From positions 1,380,375 to 1,444,374 of the forward strand of contig NZ_JAGRRD010000001.1 of the NCBI RefSeq assembly GCF_018122735.1: a stretch of DNA of 64,000 nucleotides, written 5' to 3'. Position numbers and translations under genes: made by a program. Shown in pieces: positions 37,941 to 47,579 of the stretch. The notes below the pieces were generated by a model that saw only the letters and a program-made list of their open reading frames with translations, had not been told where the DNA came from and searched no databases. The stretch comes from Azoarcus sp. L1K30 (lineage in GTDB: Bacteria > Pseudomonadota > Gammaproteobacteria > Burkholderiales > Rhodocyclaceae). Position 1 is the first letter of the stretch; each line of letters starts with the position of its first letter.

Positions 37941-38015
37941 CTTTCTGAAAGGTAAGATCCGGCCGCGCAGCCCCCGACGGAGGAGGCCAGGCCCGGCGAT
38001 ATTTATCCTGAGGAT

Positions 38016-38055
38016 GATCGCTGCTTCCGTCTATGCGACGTGGAAGCAGGCGATC
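38016..38055 (-). other. Long hairpin in leader of the ODP-GGDEF operon
   Basis: GATCGCTGCTTCC (38016-38028) pairs with GGAAGCAGGCGATC (38042-38055), giving 13 bp with one bulged base and a 13-base loop. It lies about 75 bases upstream of the ODP start in a 284-base gap after which the Lon-like gene ends. No T-tract follows on either strand, so it may be a leader structure rather than a terminator. Confidence 0.5.
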
Positions 38056-38224
38056 CTTTGCCCGTGCAATTGATGTGGTTATCGGGGCAGGACTATAACT
38101 CCCCACACTGGGCAATAGAAGGTCATTCTGACTGTCACGTCGGATACCTTTCACACCAGCGTGCAAAAATGCACGACTCGCCCCAAAACACGCCAGACGG
38201 CCCTTTCAACCTTCATCGCGGACA

Positions 38225-40642
38225 TCAGTGATGGGTGCGTCTTCGGCGTCGTACATCGCCATCTCCATCCGCAAAGGCGTGACGGGCCGCCGTCATGTCG
38301 GCGAGTACGGCTGCGACCTTGTAGTTCAGCGAACCGCGCGGCATCACGCCCTTCGAGTCCGGTACACCCGCCGGAATTCCGGTCAGGACGGCCATTGCCT
38401 CGTCGACCGTGCATACCGGGTAGATGTGAAAGCGTCCCGCCCGCGCCGCCTCGACCACATCCTCGCGCAGCATCAGGTGGCGCACACTGACCGCCGGAAT
38501 GACCACGCCCTGAGTCCCGTCGAGCCCGCGCGCCACACACAGATCGAAAAAGCCCTCGATTTTCTCGTTGACGCCGCCGATCACCTGCACCTCGCCAAAC
38601 TGGTTGACCGACCCGGTGATCGCCAAGCGCTGCTCGATCGGCAACTGCGTAAGGGACGATAGCAGCGCGCACAACTCGGCCAGCGATGCCGAATCACCTT
38701 CGACCGGTGCATAGGACTGTTCGAACACCAGGCTCGCCGACAGCGACAGAGGTTGATGGCGGGCATAACGCGCAGCGAGAAAAGCCGACAGGATCAGCAC
38801 GCCCTTGGAGTGAATGGCGCCACCGAGCTCGGCTTCGCGCTCGATATCGACGACATCACCTTCGCCCAGGCGCACCGTCGCCGAGATACGCATTGGATGG
38901 CCAAAACGTTCGCCGGCGAGTTCGATCACCACCAACCCGTTGATCTGCCCGGCACGCGCACCGCTGGTGGCAATCAGCGTCGTGCCATCGAGCATCGACT
39001 CGCGAACGCGCGACGGATAACGGTTGCTGCGTCGCATGCGCGCTGCGAGCGCGGCCTCGACGTGCTGGCGAGTGACACATTCCGCACGATCCAGACGGGC
39101 AAAATGGTCCGCCTCCCGCATCAGATCGGCGAGCATCCGCGTCTGCAGCGACAATCGGGCCGCATCCTCGGCAATCCGGGCGCCGTGCTCCACCATTCGT
39201 GCGACCGCGCTACGGTGGAGTGGAAGCAGCTTGGCGTTGCGCGCGAGCATGGCCAGCAGGCGCGCGTACTGCAGTTCGTTGTCTCGCGTGCGTGGCAGAT
39301 CGTCGTCGAAGTCCGCGGCAACCTTGAACAACTCCGCAAATTCGGGATCGTGCTCCATCAGCGTGTAATAGAGATCGCGATCACCGATCATCACCACTTT
39401 CAACGCGCAGGGTACGGCCTGCGGCTCGAGGGTCAGCGCGCCGCTCCAGCCCTGAGCTTCCGCCGGCGGCTCGATGCGGATTTCGCTCGAGCGAAGGGTG
39501 CGCTTCAGACCCTCCCATGCAAACGGCTGGGTCAGCAGGCGCTCGGCATCGACGACCAGGTAGCCGCCATTGGCGCGATGCAGCGCACCGGCTCGAATCA
39601 GGTTGAAATGGCTCACCTGGGCGCCCTGTTGCACCACATGCTCGACGCGGCCGATCAGGTTGCCGTAGCCCGGATTATTCTCAAAGACAATTGGCGCACC
39701 GGTCGAATTGGCGTGATCGACCAGCACCTTGACCTGATAGCGGCTGAACCGGCCGGCATCGTCGCTATCGGCTTCGTCGTCATCCTCGTCGATCACGATG
39801 CCATCCACGGCGTAATCGAGGACATCCTTGACCACTGCATCGAAGAAGGCCAGGACTTCTGGCAGGTCTGCATGGCGCTCACGCATCGCGCGCATCAGGT
39901 GGCTGACAGCGGGCGACAATGCCTCGTGCTCAGCCCGAATCATCGCTTCGCGCAGGCTCTTGCGCCAACCCGGGAATTCGTTGAGCAGATCTTCCAGCTT
40001 GTCGCTCCAGCGTGCGACCCGCGCTTCGATCGCATCGCGCTCACTCTCGGGCAAGGCATCGAAGGCCTCGGGGGCCATGACCTCGCCGTCGGTCGAAGGC
40101 GCAAAAACGAAGCCATCGGGCGTCTGCAGCAAGGAGATCCCTTCGCCCGCGCATTGCTGGCCGAGCTCGCGCAGGGCGGTCTCCTCACGGTTCTTGTGGG
40201 CGGACTGCAAGGCCTCGATGCGTTCGTTGTGAGGATCGCTGCCGAGCGCGCTCTCAATGGCCGGCCCCAGATCGCGAATGAAGGTCTGCATCTCGGCACG
40301 CAAGGCCGCGCCGCGCCCCGGCGGCAAGGTCAGCAGGCGCGGATGCAGGGGCTCATCGAAATTGTGCAGGTAGCACAGATCGGGCGGCACGGGCTCGGCC
40401 GCGGCACGTTCGCGCAGCAGGCGGAAAGTCGTGGCGTGCTTGCCGCTACCGGCTTCGCCGAGGACGAAGACGTGATAATCGCTGTGCCCCATCGACAGAC
40501 CGAACTGAAGGGCCTCCATGGCCCTCGCCTGTCCCAGATCGCCGGGATGGTCGTCGAGTGTCGCAGTGGTTTCGAAGGGAAACTGCTCGGGGTCGCAGCA
40601 GGCCCGCAGCTGCAGTGCGGACAGAGGCGCAATGTCGGCCAT
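38225..40642 (-). CDS. Lon-family (LonB-like) ATP-dependent protease
   Basis: An 805-residue AAA+ protease of the Lon-like (YcbZ/LonB-related) family. Walker A is GEAGSGKHAT (near residue 71); the S16 proteolytic domain occupies the last 250 residues with the dyad Ser651 (GDSASLAEL) and Lys694 (GGVNEKIEGFF), spaced 43 residues apart as in Lon. There is no N-terminal Lon substrate domain and no evident membrane helix. AGGAGA lies nine bases before the ATG at 40642. It ends in a basic tail RRRRRTHH. The substrate is unknown. Confidence 0.88.
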   Translation of the reverse strand: MADIAPLSALQLRACCDPEQFPFETTATLDDHPGDLGQARAMEALQFGLSMGHSDYHVFVLGEAGSGKHATTFRLLRERAAAEPVPPDLCYLHNFDEPLHPRLLTLPPGRGAALRAEMQTFIRDLGPAIESALGSDPHNERIEALQSAHKNREETALRELGQQCAGEGISLLQTPDGFVFAPSTDGEVMAPEAFDALPESERDAIEARVARWSDKLEDLLNEFPGWRKSLREAMIRAEHEALSPAVSHLMRAMRERHADLPEVLAFFDAVVKDVLDYAVDGIVIDEDDDEADSDDAGRFSRYQVKVLVDHANSTGAPIVFENNPGYGNLIGRVEHVVQQGAQVSHFNLIRAGALHRANGGYLVVDAERLLTQPFAWEGLKRTLRSSEIRIEPPAEAQGWSGALTLEPQAVPCALKVVMIGDRDLYYTLMEHDPEFAELFKVAADFDDDLPRTRDNELQYARLLAMLARNAKLLPLHRSAVARMVEHGARIAEDAARLSLQTRMLADLMREADHFARLDRAECVTRQHVEAALAARMRRSNRYPSRVRESMLDGTTLIATSGARAGQINGLVVIELAGERFGHPMRISATVRLGEGDVVDIEREAELGGAIHSKGVLILSAFLAARYARHQPLSLSASLVFEQSYAPVEGDSASLAELCALLSSLTQLPIEQRLAITGSVNQFGEVQVIGGVNEKIEGFFDLCVARGLDGTQGVVIPAVSVRHLMLREDVVEAARAGRFHIYPVCTVDEAMAVLTGIPAGVPDSKGVMPRGSLNYKVAAVLADMTAARHAFADGDGDVRRRRRTHH

Positions 40643-40750
40643 GTTGTTGTTCTCCTGAAGCCGAAACGAGGATGTAGGGTGTCCGGCCATTCAGACCGGA
40701 CCCCCTACATCTTTACCTCTGGCGCGCGTGGCGGCAAGTTGCAGATTGAA

Positions 40751-41041
40751 TCATCTGCCCGCGGGGCGGATCCGTTCATCCCCCCAGCGCAGGTCCACCG
40801 GCTCGTTTTCGAATTGGGGAAACAACCTGTCGTGCTCCATCTGCAGTCGCATGATCGTCATCGCATGTTCAGGCAGGAAGCCCTGCCGCTTTCCACCGCG
40901 AGTGTCCGTCATCAAGTTCATCAGGTAACGCCGGCACTCGCGCGACCCCCACATGAGATCGATCTGCTGCAGATGCGGATAACGTTCATAAAGCGCCTTC
41001 GTGTCCGTCTTGTACGGAAGCGGGCCAACTCGTGCATTCAC
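40751..41041 (-). CDS. Small hypothetical protein upstream of the Lon-like gene
   Basis: A 96-residue protein I do not recognise, rich in Arg, Met and aromatic residues (YERYPHLQQIDLMWGSRECR near 20-40, MRLQMEHDRLFPQFENE near 67-83). The GTG at 41041 is chosen because AAGGAG lies seven bases before it; an in-frame ATG at 41095 has no ribosome site. It lies 108 bases upstream of the Lon-like gene in the same direction, so it may be a substrate or adaptor of that protease, but nothing in the sequence proves it. Confidence 0.6.
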   Translation of the reverse strand: MNARVGPLPYKTDTKALYERYPHLQQIDLMWGSRECRRYLMNLMTDTRGGKRQGFLPEHAMTIMRLQMEHDRLFPQFENEPVDLRWGDERIRPAGR

Positions 41042-41096
41042 GATCCAACTCCTTCTGCCAGGCAAACCCGGGAGGCTTGTGGCCGTAGGGTCCATA

Positions 41097-41165
41097 TAAG
41101 CATTTTTATCATTTAATACCGAATTAAATCGTAATGTTCAACTTTAGTATTAGATTAATACAGTG
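41097..41165. promoter_or_regulatory. AT-rich intergenic patch with two inverted repeats
   Basis: About 70 bases are strikingly AT-rich in an otherwise GC-rich window. ATTTAAT-ACCGA-ATTAAAT (41111-41129) and GTATTA-GAT-TAATAC (41147-41161) are perfect inverted repeats 17 bases apart, of operator size. A GTGAGCG/CGCTTCAC hairpin follows near 41180-41200. The patch lies between the divergent small hypothetical gene and moaA and is probably a promoter/operator region. Confidence 0.45.
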
Positions 41166-41333
41166 CGTGCCCATCACGTGTGAGCGTTTTCACGCTTCAC
41201 GCCCCAATCTGGGCTGTCCTGCGCTATAAACCACATGAAGGGGCTTGCGTTGTTCGGCTTGACCGCAGACAAGGCCTTATGGAACAGTCAGGACGAAGAT
41301 GACCCGGCATCGAGAAATCCGCCGACCGAGACC

Positions 41334-42401
41334 ATGAAAATCATCCCCATACGAGACGCCGAATCACTTCCGATTCCCCACGCAACGACGCCCGACGGCC
41401 CCTTGTTCGACCGGCGGGGCCGGACCGTGCGTGACCTCAGGATCTCTGTCACGGACCGCTGCAACTTCCGCTGTGTCTATTGCATGCCGCGGGAAGTGTT
41501 CGACAAGGACTATCCCTTCCTGCCGCGCACGCAGCTCCTCAGCTTCGAGGAGATCGTCCGCGTCGCACGGGTCTTCGTGGCCAGGGGGGTGCGCAAGATT
41601 CGCATTACCGGTGGCGAACCCCTCCTGCGCAAGGACATCGAACGCCTGATCGAGATGCTGGCGCGAATCGACGGCGTCGAACTCACGCTGACGACCAACG
41701 GGGTGCTGCTGCCGAGAATGGCACAGACCCTGCGCGATGCCGGTCTGCACCGGGTGACGGTGAGCCTGGACGGCATCGACGATGCCGTCTTCCGCCGCAT
41801 GAATGACGCCGACTATCCGGTGGAACGGGTGCTGGAAGGGATTGCTGCGGCGAGTGCCGCCGGCTTCGAAGCGATCAAGGTCAACATGGTGGTCAAGCGC
41901 GGCAGCAACGATCAGGAAATCGTGCCAATGGCGCGCCACTTCCGCCACAGCGGGCACATCCTTCGCTTCATCGAATTCATGGACGTAGGCGCCAGCAATG
42001 GCTGGAAAATGGACGAGGTGGTGTCGTCACGCGACGTCGTGGCACGCATCGCGGAACATTTCCCGCTGGAAGCCATCGACCCCAACTATGCGGGCGAAGT
42101 CGCCGAGCGCTGGCGCTACGTGGACGGCGGCGGCGAGATCGGCGTCATCTCCTCCGTCACCCACGCGTTCTGCGCGTCGTGCACACGAATCCGCCTGTCG
42201 ACCGAAGGCAAGCTATACACCTGCCTGTTCGCACAGCGCGGCCATGACCTGCGCAGCCTCCTGCGCGGCGGCGCCGATGATCATGCGATCGACGACGCGC
42301 TGGCCGGCATCTGGACGCAGCGTGACGACCGCTACTCGGAACTGCGCACCGCGGCAACGGCGGCTGCGCCCAAGATCGAGATGTCCTATATCGGGGGCTG
42401 A
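41334..42401 (+). CDS. moaA: GTP 3',8-cyclase MoaA
   Basis: Radical-SAM enzyme starting molybdenum-cofactor synthesis from GTP. The 355-residue product has the first [4Fe-4S] motif CNFRCVYC (Cys43, 47, 50), the GGEPLLRKD box, the second cluster [13 protein letters not shown]...C near 285-300, and the C-terminal GG (YIGG). The ATG at 41334 gives the family N-terminus; an ATG at 41235 would add 33 unconserved residues. It overlaps the 3' end of rmuC by 16 bases on the opposite strand. No other moa gene is close. Confidence 0.95.
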   Translation: MKIIPIRDAESLPIPHATTPDGPLFDRRGRTVRDLRISVTDRCNFRCVYCMPREVFDKDYPFLPRTQLLSFEEIVRVARVFVARGVRKIRITGGEPLLRKDIERLIEMLARIDGVELTLTTNGVLLPRMAQTLRDAGLHRVTVSLDGIDDAVFRRMNDADYPVERVLEGIAAASAAGFEAIKVNMVVKRGSNDQEIVPMARHFRHSGHILRFIEFMDVGASNGWKMDEVVSSRDVVARIAEHFPLEAIDPNYAGEVAERWRYVDGGGEIGVISSVTHAFCASCTRIRLSTEGKLYTCLFAQRGHDLRSLLRGGADDHAIDDALAGIWTQRDDRYSELRTAATAAAPKIEMSYIGG

Positions 42402-43591
42402 AGCGCGCCCGCCGGCGCATCGTCCGGTTTATCGATCTCGTCCAGGCGGGCGGACTCGATCTTGTGGAAATGGGCGCTGATCTTGCGGCTCGAAGTCTGC
42501 ACGTCCTGCACATCCTTGCTCGCCTGCTCGATATGCCGCGCCAGCGCATTCATGCGTTCGTCGAAGCGATTGAAATCCTTGGCGAGCTTACCCAGTGCAT
42601 CCTGGATGACGTGGATCTGCTTGCGCGTTTCGACGTCCTTCAACACCGCGCGCGCGGTGTTGAGCACCGCCATCAGCGTCGTCGGCGAGACGACCCACAC
42701 CCGCTTGCCCTGTGCATAAGCGATCACCTCCGGATGATACGCATGCAGCTCGGCGAACACCGCTTCGGCCGGCAGGAACATCATTGCACCATCCGAGGTC
42801 ACCCCGGGCAGGATGTATTTGCCCGCGATCGCATCGACATGGCGCCGGACATCCGCACGAAAGGCCATCTGCGCCGCCTTGCGGTCGAGTTCGGCCAGCC
42901 CGTCGTCGAACATGCGGTGATAATTCTCGAGCGGAAACTTCGCGTCGACCACGACTGCCCCGGTGGGCTCCGGCAGTTTCAGCAGGCAGTCGGCGCGCAT
43001 GTTGTTAGGCAAGGTAGCCTGAAATTCGAATGCGTCGGGCGGCATGGCGTTGCGCACCAGGGCCTCGAGCTGGACCTCGCCGAACGCCCCGCGCGCGCGC
43101 TTGTCGCCGAGCAATTCCTGCAGACTGACCACGTTGGTGGTGAGACCATCGATCTTCTTCTGCGCCTCGTCGATCGTGGCAAGCCGTGACATCACACTGG
43201 CGAAGGTGTCGTTGGTTTTGCGAAAACCCTCGTCCAGGCGTTCATTCACCTGACCCGCGAGCGTCTGCAGGCGTCCATCCACACTGCGGGTCAGCGCCTC
43301 GATGCTGCGCGAAAGCTGCACCGATGCCGCCCCCAGCCCGCGCTGCAGCAACTCGCGGTCGGCGCGCGCATGCTCGCCGATGCGATCGGTCTGCCGGCTC
43401 AAGCCTTCATGCAGGTCACGCAATACGTCGCGGTGCTGCGCGCCCAGCGCCTGATCGAGGCGCTCCCCCAGCCTGGATTGCAGGTCGCGCTCGATCCGGC
43501 CAGTGCGCAGCAGGACCCACAGCATCAGGACACCGACAAACAGCGTCAGGCCGACGAGGACCAGTTCCGCTTCTGTGAATAAACTCGTCAT
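42386..43591 (-). CDS. rmuC: DNA recombination protein RmuC
   Basis: A 401-residue protein with an N-terminal membrane anchor (about 9-28), a coiled-coil stretch (about 35-165) and the RmuC nuclease-like domain ([27 protein letters not shown], then [12 protein letters not shown]). RmuC limits inversions at short inverted repeats and is predicted to act on DNA. It follows the large permease gene by one base and converges with moaA. Confidence 0.92.
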   Translation of the reverse strand: MTSLFTEAELVLVGLTLFVGVLMLWVLLRTGRIERDLQSRLGERLDQALGAQHRDVLRDLHEGLSRQTDRIGEHARADRELLQRGLGAASVQLSRSIEALTRSVDGRLQTLAGQVNERLDEGFRKTNDTFASVMSRLATIDEAQKKIDGLTTNVVSLQELLGDKRARGAFGEVQLEALVRNAMPPDAFEFQATLPNNMRADCLLKLPEPTGAVVVDAKFPLENYHRMFDDGLAELDRKAAQMAFRADVRRHVDAIAGKYILPGVTSDGAMMFLPAEAVFAELHAYHPEVIAYAQGKRVWVVSPTTLMAVLNTARAVLKDVETRKQIHVIQDALGKLAKDFNRFDERMNALARHIEQASKDVQDVQTSSRKISAHFHKIESARLDEIDKPDDAPAGALQPPI

Positions 43592-43592
43592 T

Positions 43593-46088
43593 TCAGCCCA
43601 GCGCCCTCAGGCTGGCCAAGGGAGGTCTCGACAGCAGCCCCCGAGTACCCAGCCAGCCGCCGAGCATCACGCCCGCTGCGCCCACCAGGGCGGACAGAAT
43701 CAGCACTGCAGCATCGGGCGCGTAGGGCATCTTGAAAACGTAATGCGCCAGCCCCCACGCGATCGCCATCGCGCCAATACCGGCGAGCGTCCCCGCCACG
43801 ACACCGAGTACCAGGAACTCCGCCCCGAGCGCCTGTCTGACCTGCCGATTGCGCGCGCCAAGGGTGCGCAACATCGCCAGCTCGAACTCGCGCTCGTCAT
43901 GCGTCGCCTGCAATGCGGCCGCCAACACCACCAGCCCGGCGAGCACCGCAAAGCCGAAAACGAACTGCACGATCATGATCAGCTTGTCCGTCATCGACCT
44001 GACCTGGGCCAGCACGGCACCGATGTCGATCACCGACAGGTTGGGAAAGGCGGCGACCAGCCGCGTGGTGAAATCATGACTGTCCGCCGGCAGATGAAAG
44101 CTGGTGATCAGACTGGACGGATAGTTCTCGAGTAAGCCGTTCGACGCAATGAAGAAGAAATTGACCCGCATCGAATTCCAGTCGAGTGCCCGAATGCTGG
44201 TAATCGGCGCCTCGACCGACTGTCCCGCCACCTCGAAGCGCACCCGGTCGCCAAGCTTGAGCCCGAAGGTGTCGGCCAGCCCCTTCTCGACCGAAAACTG
44301 CGCCTCGGCACTTTCACCATGCCAGCGCCCGCCGACGACCTCGTTGCCCGCTGGCAATGCACTGGCGTAGGACAGATTGAATTCGCGCTCGGCCAGACGA
44401 CGGGTGCGCCTGTCCTCGTAATCTTCCGCTTTCACCGCCACGTCGTTGATCGCCATCATCCGCCCGCGAATCATGGGTTCGATACCGGGCCGGGGCAAAC
44501 CGGCATCGACAAAGAAGGCTTCGAGCGCTTCGCGTTGATCGGGCTGGATATTGATCACGAACCGGTTTGGCGCATCGGGCGGCGTCATCCGCTGCCAGCT
44601 GTCGAGCAGATCCCCTCGCACCAGTGCAAGCAGCAGCAGCGCCGTCATGCCGAGGCCCAGTGCGCTCACCTGAATCACGCTTGGCAACATTCGCCGGCCC
44701 AATGCGGCAATGCCGTACCGCCATCCCCCGCCGCGCAGGCTTCCCCTGCCCCTCGCCCGGGTCGCAAGCACAAGCGCCGCCCATCCCGCCAACGCGAACA
44801 TACCGAGTGCAATCCCGAATCCGCCCGCCACCGCAAGGCCGAGGCGCAGATCCGCCGCAATCCAGAAAATCAGACCGAGCAAGGCCAGCATGCCAAGCAC
44901 CCACACACTGCCACTCAAGGGTTCGGCGGACGAGATCTCCCGACGCAGCACGCGCAGCGTCGGCACCTTGCCCAGACGCAACACCTGCGGCAGCACGAAG
45001 CCGATCAACAGCACCATGCCGACCGCCAGGCCGTGCGCGAACGGCAGCATCGACGGTGCCGGCAGTGCGGTCTCGAGAACCTGGTGCAGACCATTGCCCA
45101 GCCCCCACTGCACCACCCATCCCAAGGTCGAACCTAGCATCGATACGACAAGACCGAAGATGACGAACTCGCCGACGACGATGCCCAGCACCTGCGATTG
45201 CCGGGCACCCAGGCAGCGCATCACCGCGCACGCGTCGAGATGGCGCTGCATGAACCTGCGCGCCGACAGACCGACGGCGACCGCCGCCAGAATCACCGCC
45301 AGCAATGCAGCCAGACGCAGGAAGCGCTGCGCCTGATCGAGCGCCGCGCGTACTTCGGGCCGCGCATTCTCGATCGTTTCCACTGACTGCCCGCGCCCGA
45401 GCGCACCCTTCGCCCATGTTTCGTACGCGGCAATGCCTTCCGGCGTCCCGGCCAGATGAAGGCGCCAGTTCGCCCGGCTTCCGGCCGTGATCAGACCGGT
45501 GGCCTTCAGATCCGACAGGTTGAAGATGGCCCGCGGCAGCAGGCTGAAGAAATTCGCGCCGCGATCGGACTCGAAACTGATCATGCCGCCGACGCGGAAC
45601 TCGCGCACGCCAAGACTGACGGTATCGCCGACCCTCGCGTTGAGTTCGGCAAACAGACGCTCGTCCAGCCACACTTCGCCGGCCCCGGGCACGCGCCCCG
45701 CCACTGCATCCGGCTGGTTCGGACCGGCCGCCAGACGCACCGCGCCGCGCAGCGGATAACCCTCCTCCACCGCCTTCACGCCCGCCAGCACGGCGGCATC
45801 CGCGGTGCCCACCATGCTCGTGAACAGCACCGTCTTCGCCACCACCAGCCCGCGCCGCCGCGCCTCGTCGACAAAGGTGTCTGGCCACGGCTGGTCCGCA
45901 CGCAACAACAGGTCGCCACCGAGCAACTGGTTGGCTTCACGGTCCAGACCCCGCCCTACCCGATCGGCGAGGAACCCGACGCTGGTCAGGCTGGCAACGG
46001 CAATGATGATGGCAAGACCGAGCAGATGGAGTTCGCCTGCGCGAAGATCGCGGCGCATCATGCGAAAGGCGAGACGAAGTGAATTCAT
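43593..46088 (-). CDS. FtsX-type ABC transporter permease (YbbP-like)
   Basis: An 831-residue permease with about ten membrane helices arranged as two FtsX-like domains with large periplasmic loops between them, matching the YbbP family of lipoprotein/lysophospholipid-type exporters. The first helix is at 26-47 and the last near 800. The ATG at 46088 starts MNSLRLAFRMMRRD. E. coli ybbP is paired with the ATPase gene ybbA and tesA, but here neighbours are rmuC and an M20 amidohydrolase. The ATP-binding subunit must therefore be encoded elsewhere. Confidence 0.87.
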   Translation of the reverse strand: MNSLRLAFRMMRRDLRAGELHLLGLAIIIAVASLTSVGFLADRVGRGLDREANQLLGGDLLLRADQPWPDTFVDEARRRGLVVAKTVLFTSMVGTADAAVLAGVKAVEEGYPLRGAVRLAAGPNQPDAVAGRVPGAGEVWLDERLFAELNARVGDTVSLGVREFRVGGMISFESDRGANFFSLLPRAIFNLSDLKATGLITAGSRANWRLHLAGTPEGIAAYETWAKGALGRGQSVETIENARPEVRAALDQAQRFLRLAALLAVILAAVAVGLSARRFMQRHLDACAVMRCLGARQSQVLGIVVGEFVIFGLVVSMLGSTLGWVVQWGLGNGLHQVLETALPAPSMLPFAHGLAVGMVLLIGFVLPQVLRLGKVPTLRVLRREISSAEPLSGSVWVLGMLALLGLIFWIAADLRLGLAVAGGFGIALGMFALAGWAALVLATRARGRGSLRGGGWRYGIAALGRRMLPSVIQVSALGLGMTALLLLALVRGDLLDSWQRMTPPDAPNRFVINIQPDQREALEAFFVDAGLPRPGIEPMIRGRMMAINDVAVKAEDYEDRRTRRLAEREFNLSYASALPAGNEVVGGRWHGESAEAQFSVEKGLADTFGLKLGDRVRFEVAGQSVEAPITSIRALDWNSMRVNFFFIASNGLLENYPSSLITSFHLPADSHDFTTRLVAAFPNLSVIDIGAVLAQVRSMTDKLIMIVQFVFGFAVLAGLVVLAAALQATHDEREFELAMLRTLGARNRQVRQALGAEFLVLGVVAGTLAGIGAMAIAWGLAHYVFKMPYAPDAAVLILSALVGAAGVMLGGWLGTRGLLSRPPLASLRALG

Positions 46089-46162
46089 GAACAATCCGGG
46101 AGACGTAACACGGAGATTGACGGCCCCGCGGCAATTCGGTTCAACGCAGCCACCCTGCCCGA

Positions 46163-47335
46163 TCAGGCATGAGGGGGCAGGATTCGCTTCACCAGCTCCA
46201 CCCAGTAGGCAACACCGACATTGAGGATATCGTCGTTGAAATCGTAGTTCGGGTTATGCAGCATGCAGCCGCCCTCGCCCGGCCCGTTTCCGATCCAGAC
46301 GTAGGCGCCGGGTTTGCGCTGCAGAAAATAGGCAAAGTCCTCTGCGCCCATGCTGGGGCGCGCACCGGTATCCACGTTCTCGCTGCCGACCAGGCTGGCC
46401 GCCGTCTGCGCACACAGCGCAGCCTCGGCAGCCGTATTGATGGTCGGCGGATAGCCGCGGCGATAGGCCAGCTCGATACGCACGCCGAAGGCCGCTCCCA
46501 CACCCTCGCACAGCTCCCTCAATCGACTTTCGATGCGCTGCTGCACCGATTCCGAGAACGCCCGCACCGTTCCGCACAGCGTCGCCCGGTCCGGAATCAC
46601 GTTGTAAGCTTCGCCCGCATGGAACTGCGTGACCGAGACCACGGCCGCATCTGCCGGGTCGAGCGTGCGCGAGACGATGGTCTGGATCGCCTGCACCAGT
46701 GCGGCACCGGCAGCCACCGGGTCGGCCCCGAGGTGCGGCATCGCCGCATGCGCCCCGGTACCGAACACCTCGATGTCGAAGCGGTCCGCACTCGCCATCA
46801 CCGGCCCCGTGTGCACCGCGAACTGCCCCGCGGGAATGCCCGGCCAGTTGTGCATGCCGAACACGGCCTCCATCGGAAAACGCTCGAAGAGCCCGTCTTC
46901 GATCATGACCCGGCCGCCCCCTTCACCCTCTTCCGCAGGCTGGAAGATCACATAGACGACGCCGTCGAAGTCGCGCGCCGCGGCCAGCGCCTGCGCCGCG
47001 CCGAGTAGCATCGTGGTGTGACCGTCGTGTCCGCAGGCATGCATGCAGCCGGCGTGGGTGGAGCGATGTTCGAAGGTATTGCGCTCAGTAATGGAAAGCG
47101 CGTCCATGTCGGCGCGCAGCCCGATCGCCCGCAGCCCGCGCCCGCCCCTGATCACCCCGACGACGCCAGTGCCACCAATCCCCTGATGCACTTCGATACC
47201 TGCCTTCTGCAACTCGCGCACGACGACGGCAGCAGTGCGGTGCTCGGCAAACGCCAGTTCGGGATGCGCGTGAATATCGCGCCGAATGGCCTTCAGCTCT
47301 GGCGATACGGGGGCAATTCGGTCGATGGCACTCAT
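46163..47335 (-). CDS. M20-family amidohydrolase
   Basis: A 390-residue metallopeptidase-like amidohydrolase (hippurate hydrolase/N-acyl-amino-acid type). Metal-site motifs are GLRADMDAL (about 74), HACGHDGHTTMLLGAA (about 98-113), AEEGEGGG (about 133) and GAEDFAYFL near the C-terminus. Such enzymes release amino acids from acyl or indole-acetyl conjugates; the substrate cannot be inferred. It is divergent from the amidoligase cluster, with 244 bases between them. Confidence 0.88.
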   Translation of the reverse strand: MSAIDRIAPVSPELKAIRRDIHAHPELAFAEHRTAAVVVRELQKAGIEVHQGIGGTGVVGVIRGGRGLRAIGLRADMDALSITERNTFEHRSTHAGCMHACGHDGHTTMLLGAAQALAAARDFDGVVYVIFQPAEEGEGGGRVMIEDGLFERFPMEAVFGMHNWPGIPAGQFAVHTGPVMASADRFDIEVFGTGAHAAMPHLGADPVAAGAALVQAIQTIVSRTLDPADAAVVSVTQFHAGEAYNVIPDRATLCGTVRAFSESVQQRIESRLRELCEGVGAAFGVRIELAYRRGYPPTINTAAEAALCAQTAASLVGSENVDTGARPSMGAEDFAYFLQRKPGAYVWIGNGPGEGGCMLHNPNYDFNDDILNVGVAYWVELVKRILPPHA

Positions 47336-47579
47336 GTTCTTGCCTGTTGTATGTGAGTCAATGGCGTGGGGGCTTTTAGTGTATTACACCCACTCCGTCA
47401 TTGCTGTGCAGGCTGCTTGGCGCACAATGGCGCCAACCGAGCGATTTGGGTGCTCGTCGATACGGGGTAGCACCAAACCGGTGCATCCATTGGAGGTTTC
47501 CCGCCATTTCCATGCAGTTCATCATGGCGCGGGAATTGCTCATGTTCATTTCATTCTGACCGAGAACGAGGAAGCACTC

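Noticed and set aside
37960-38010. GC-rich stretch resembling a molybdenum-cofactor or cyclic-di-GMP riboswitch
   Set aside because: I could not align the conserved loops or stems of either riboswitch class, and no Moco gene is directly downstream.
38753-41116. 787-codon plus-strand frame opposite the Lon-like gene
   Set aside because: It mirrors the protease gene; the protease has Walker A and the Ser-Lys dyad.
41235-41333. N-terminal extension of moaA from an upstream ATG
   Set aside because: The extra 33 residues have no family match and the ATG has no ribosome site; the ATG at 41334 gives the usual start.
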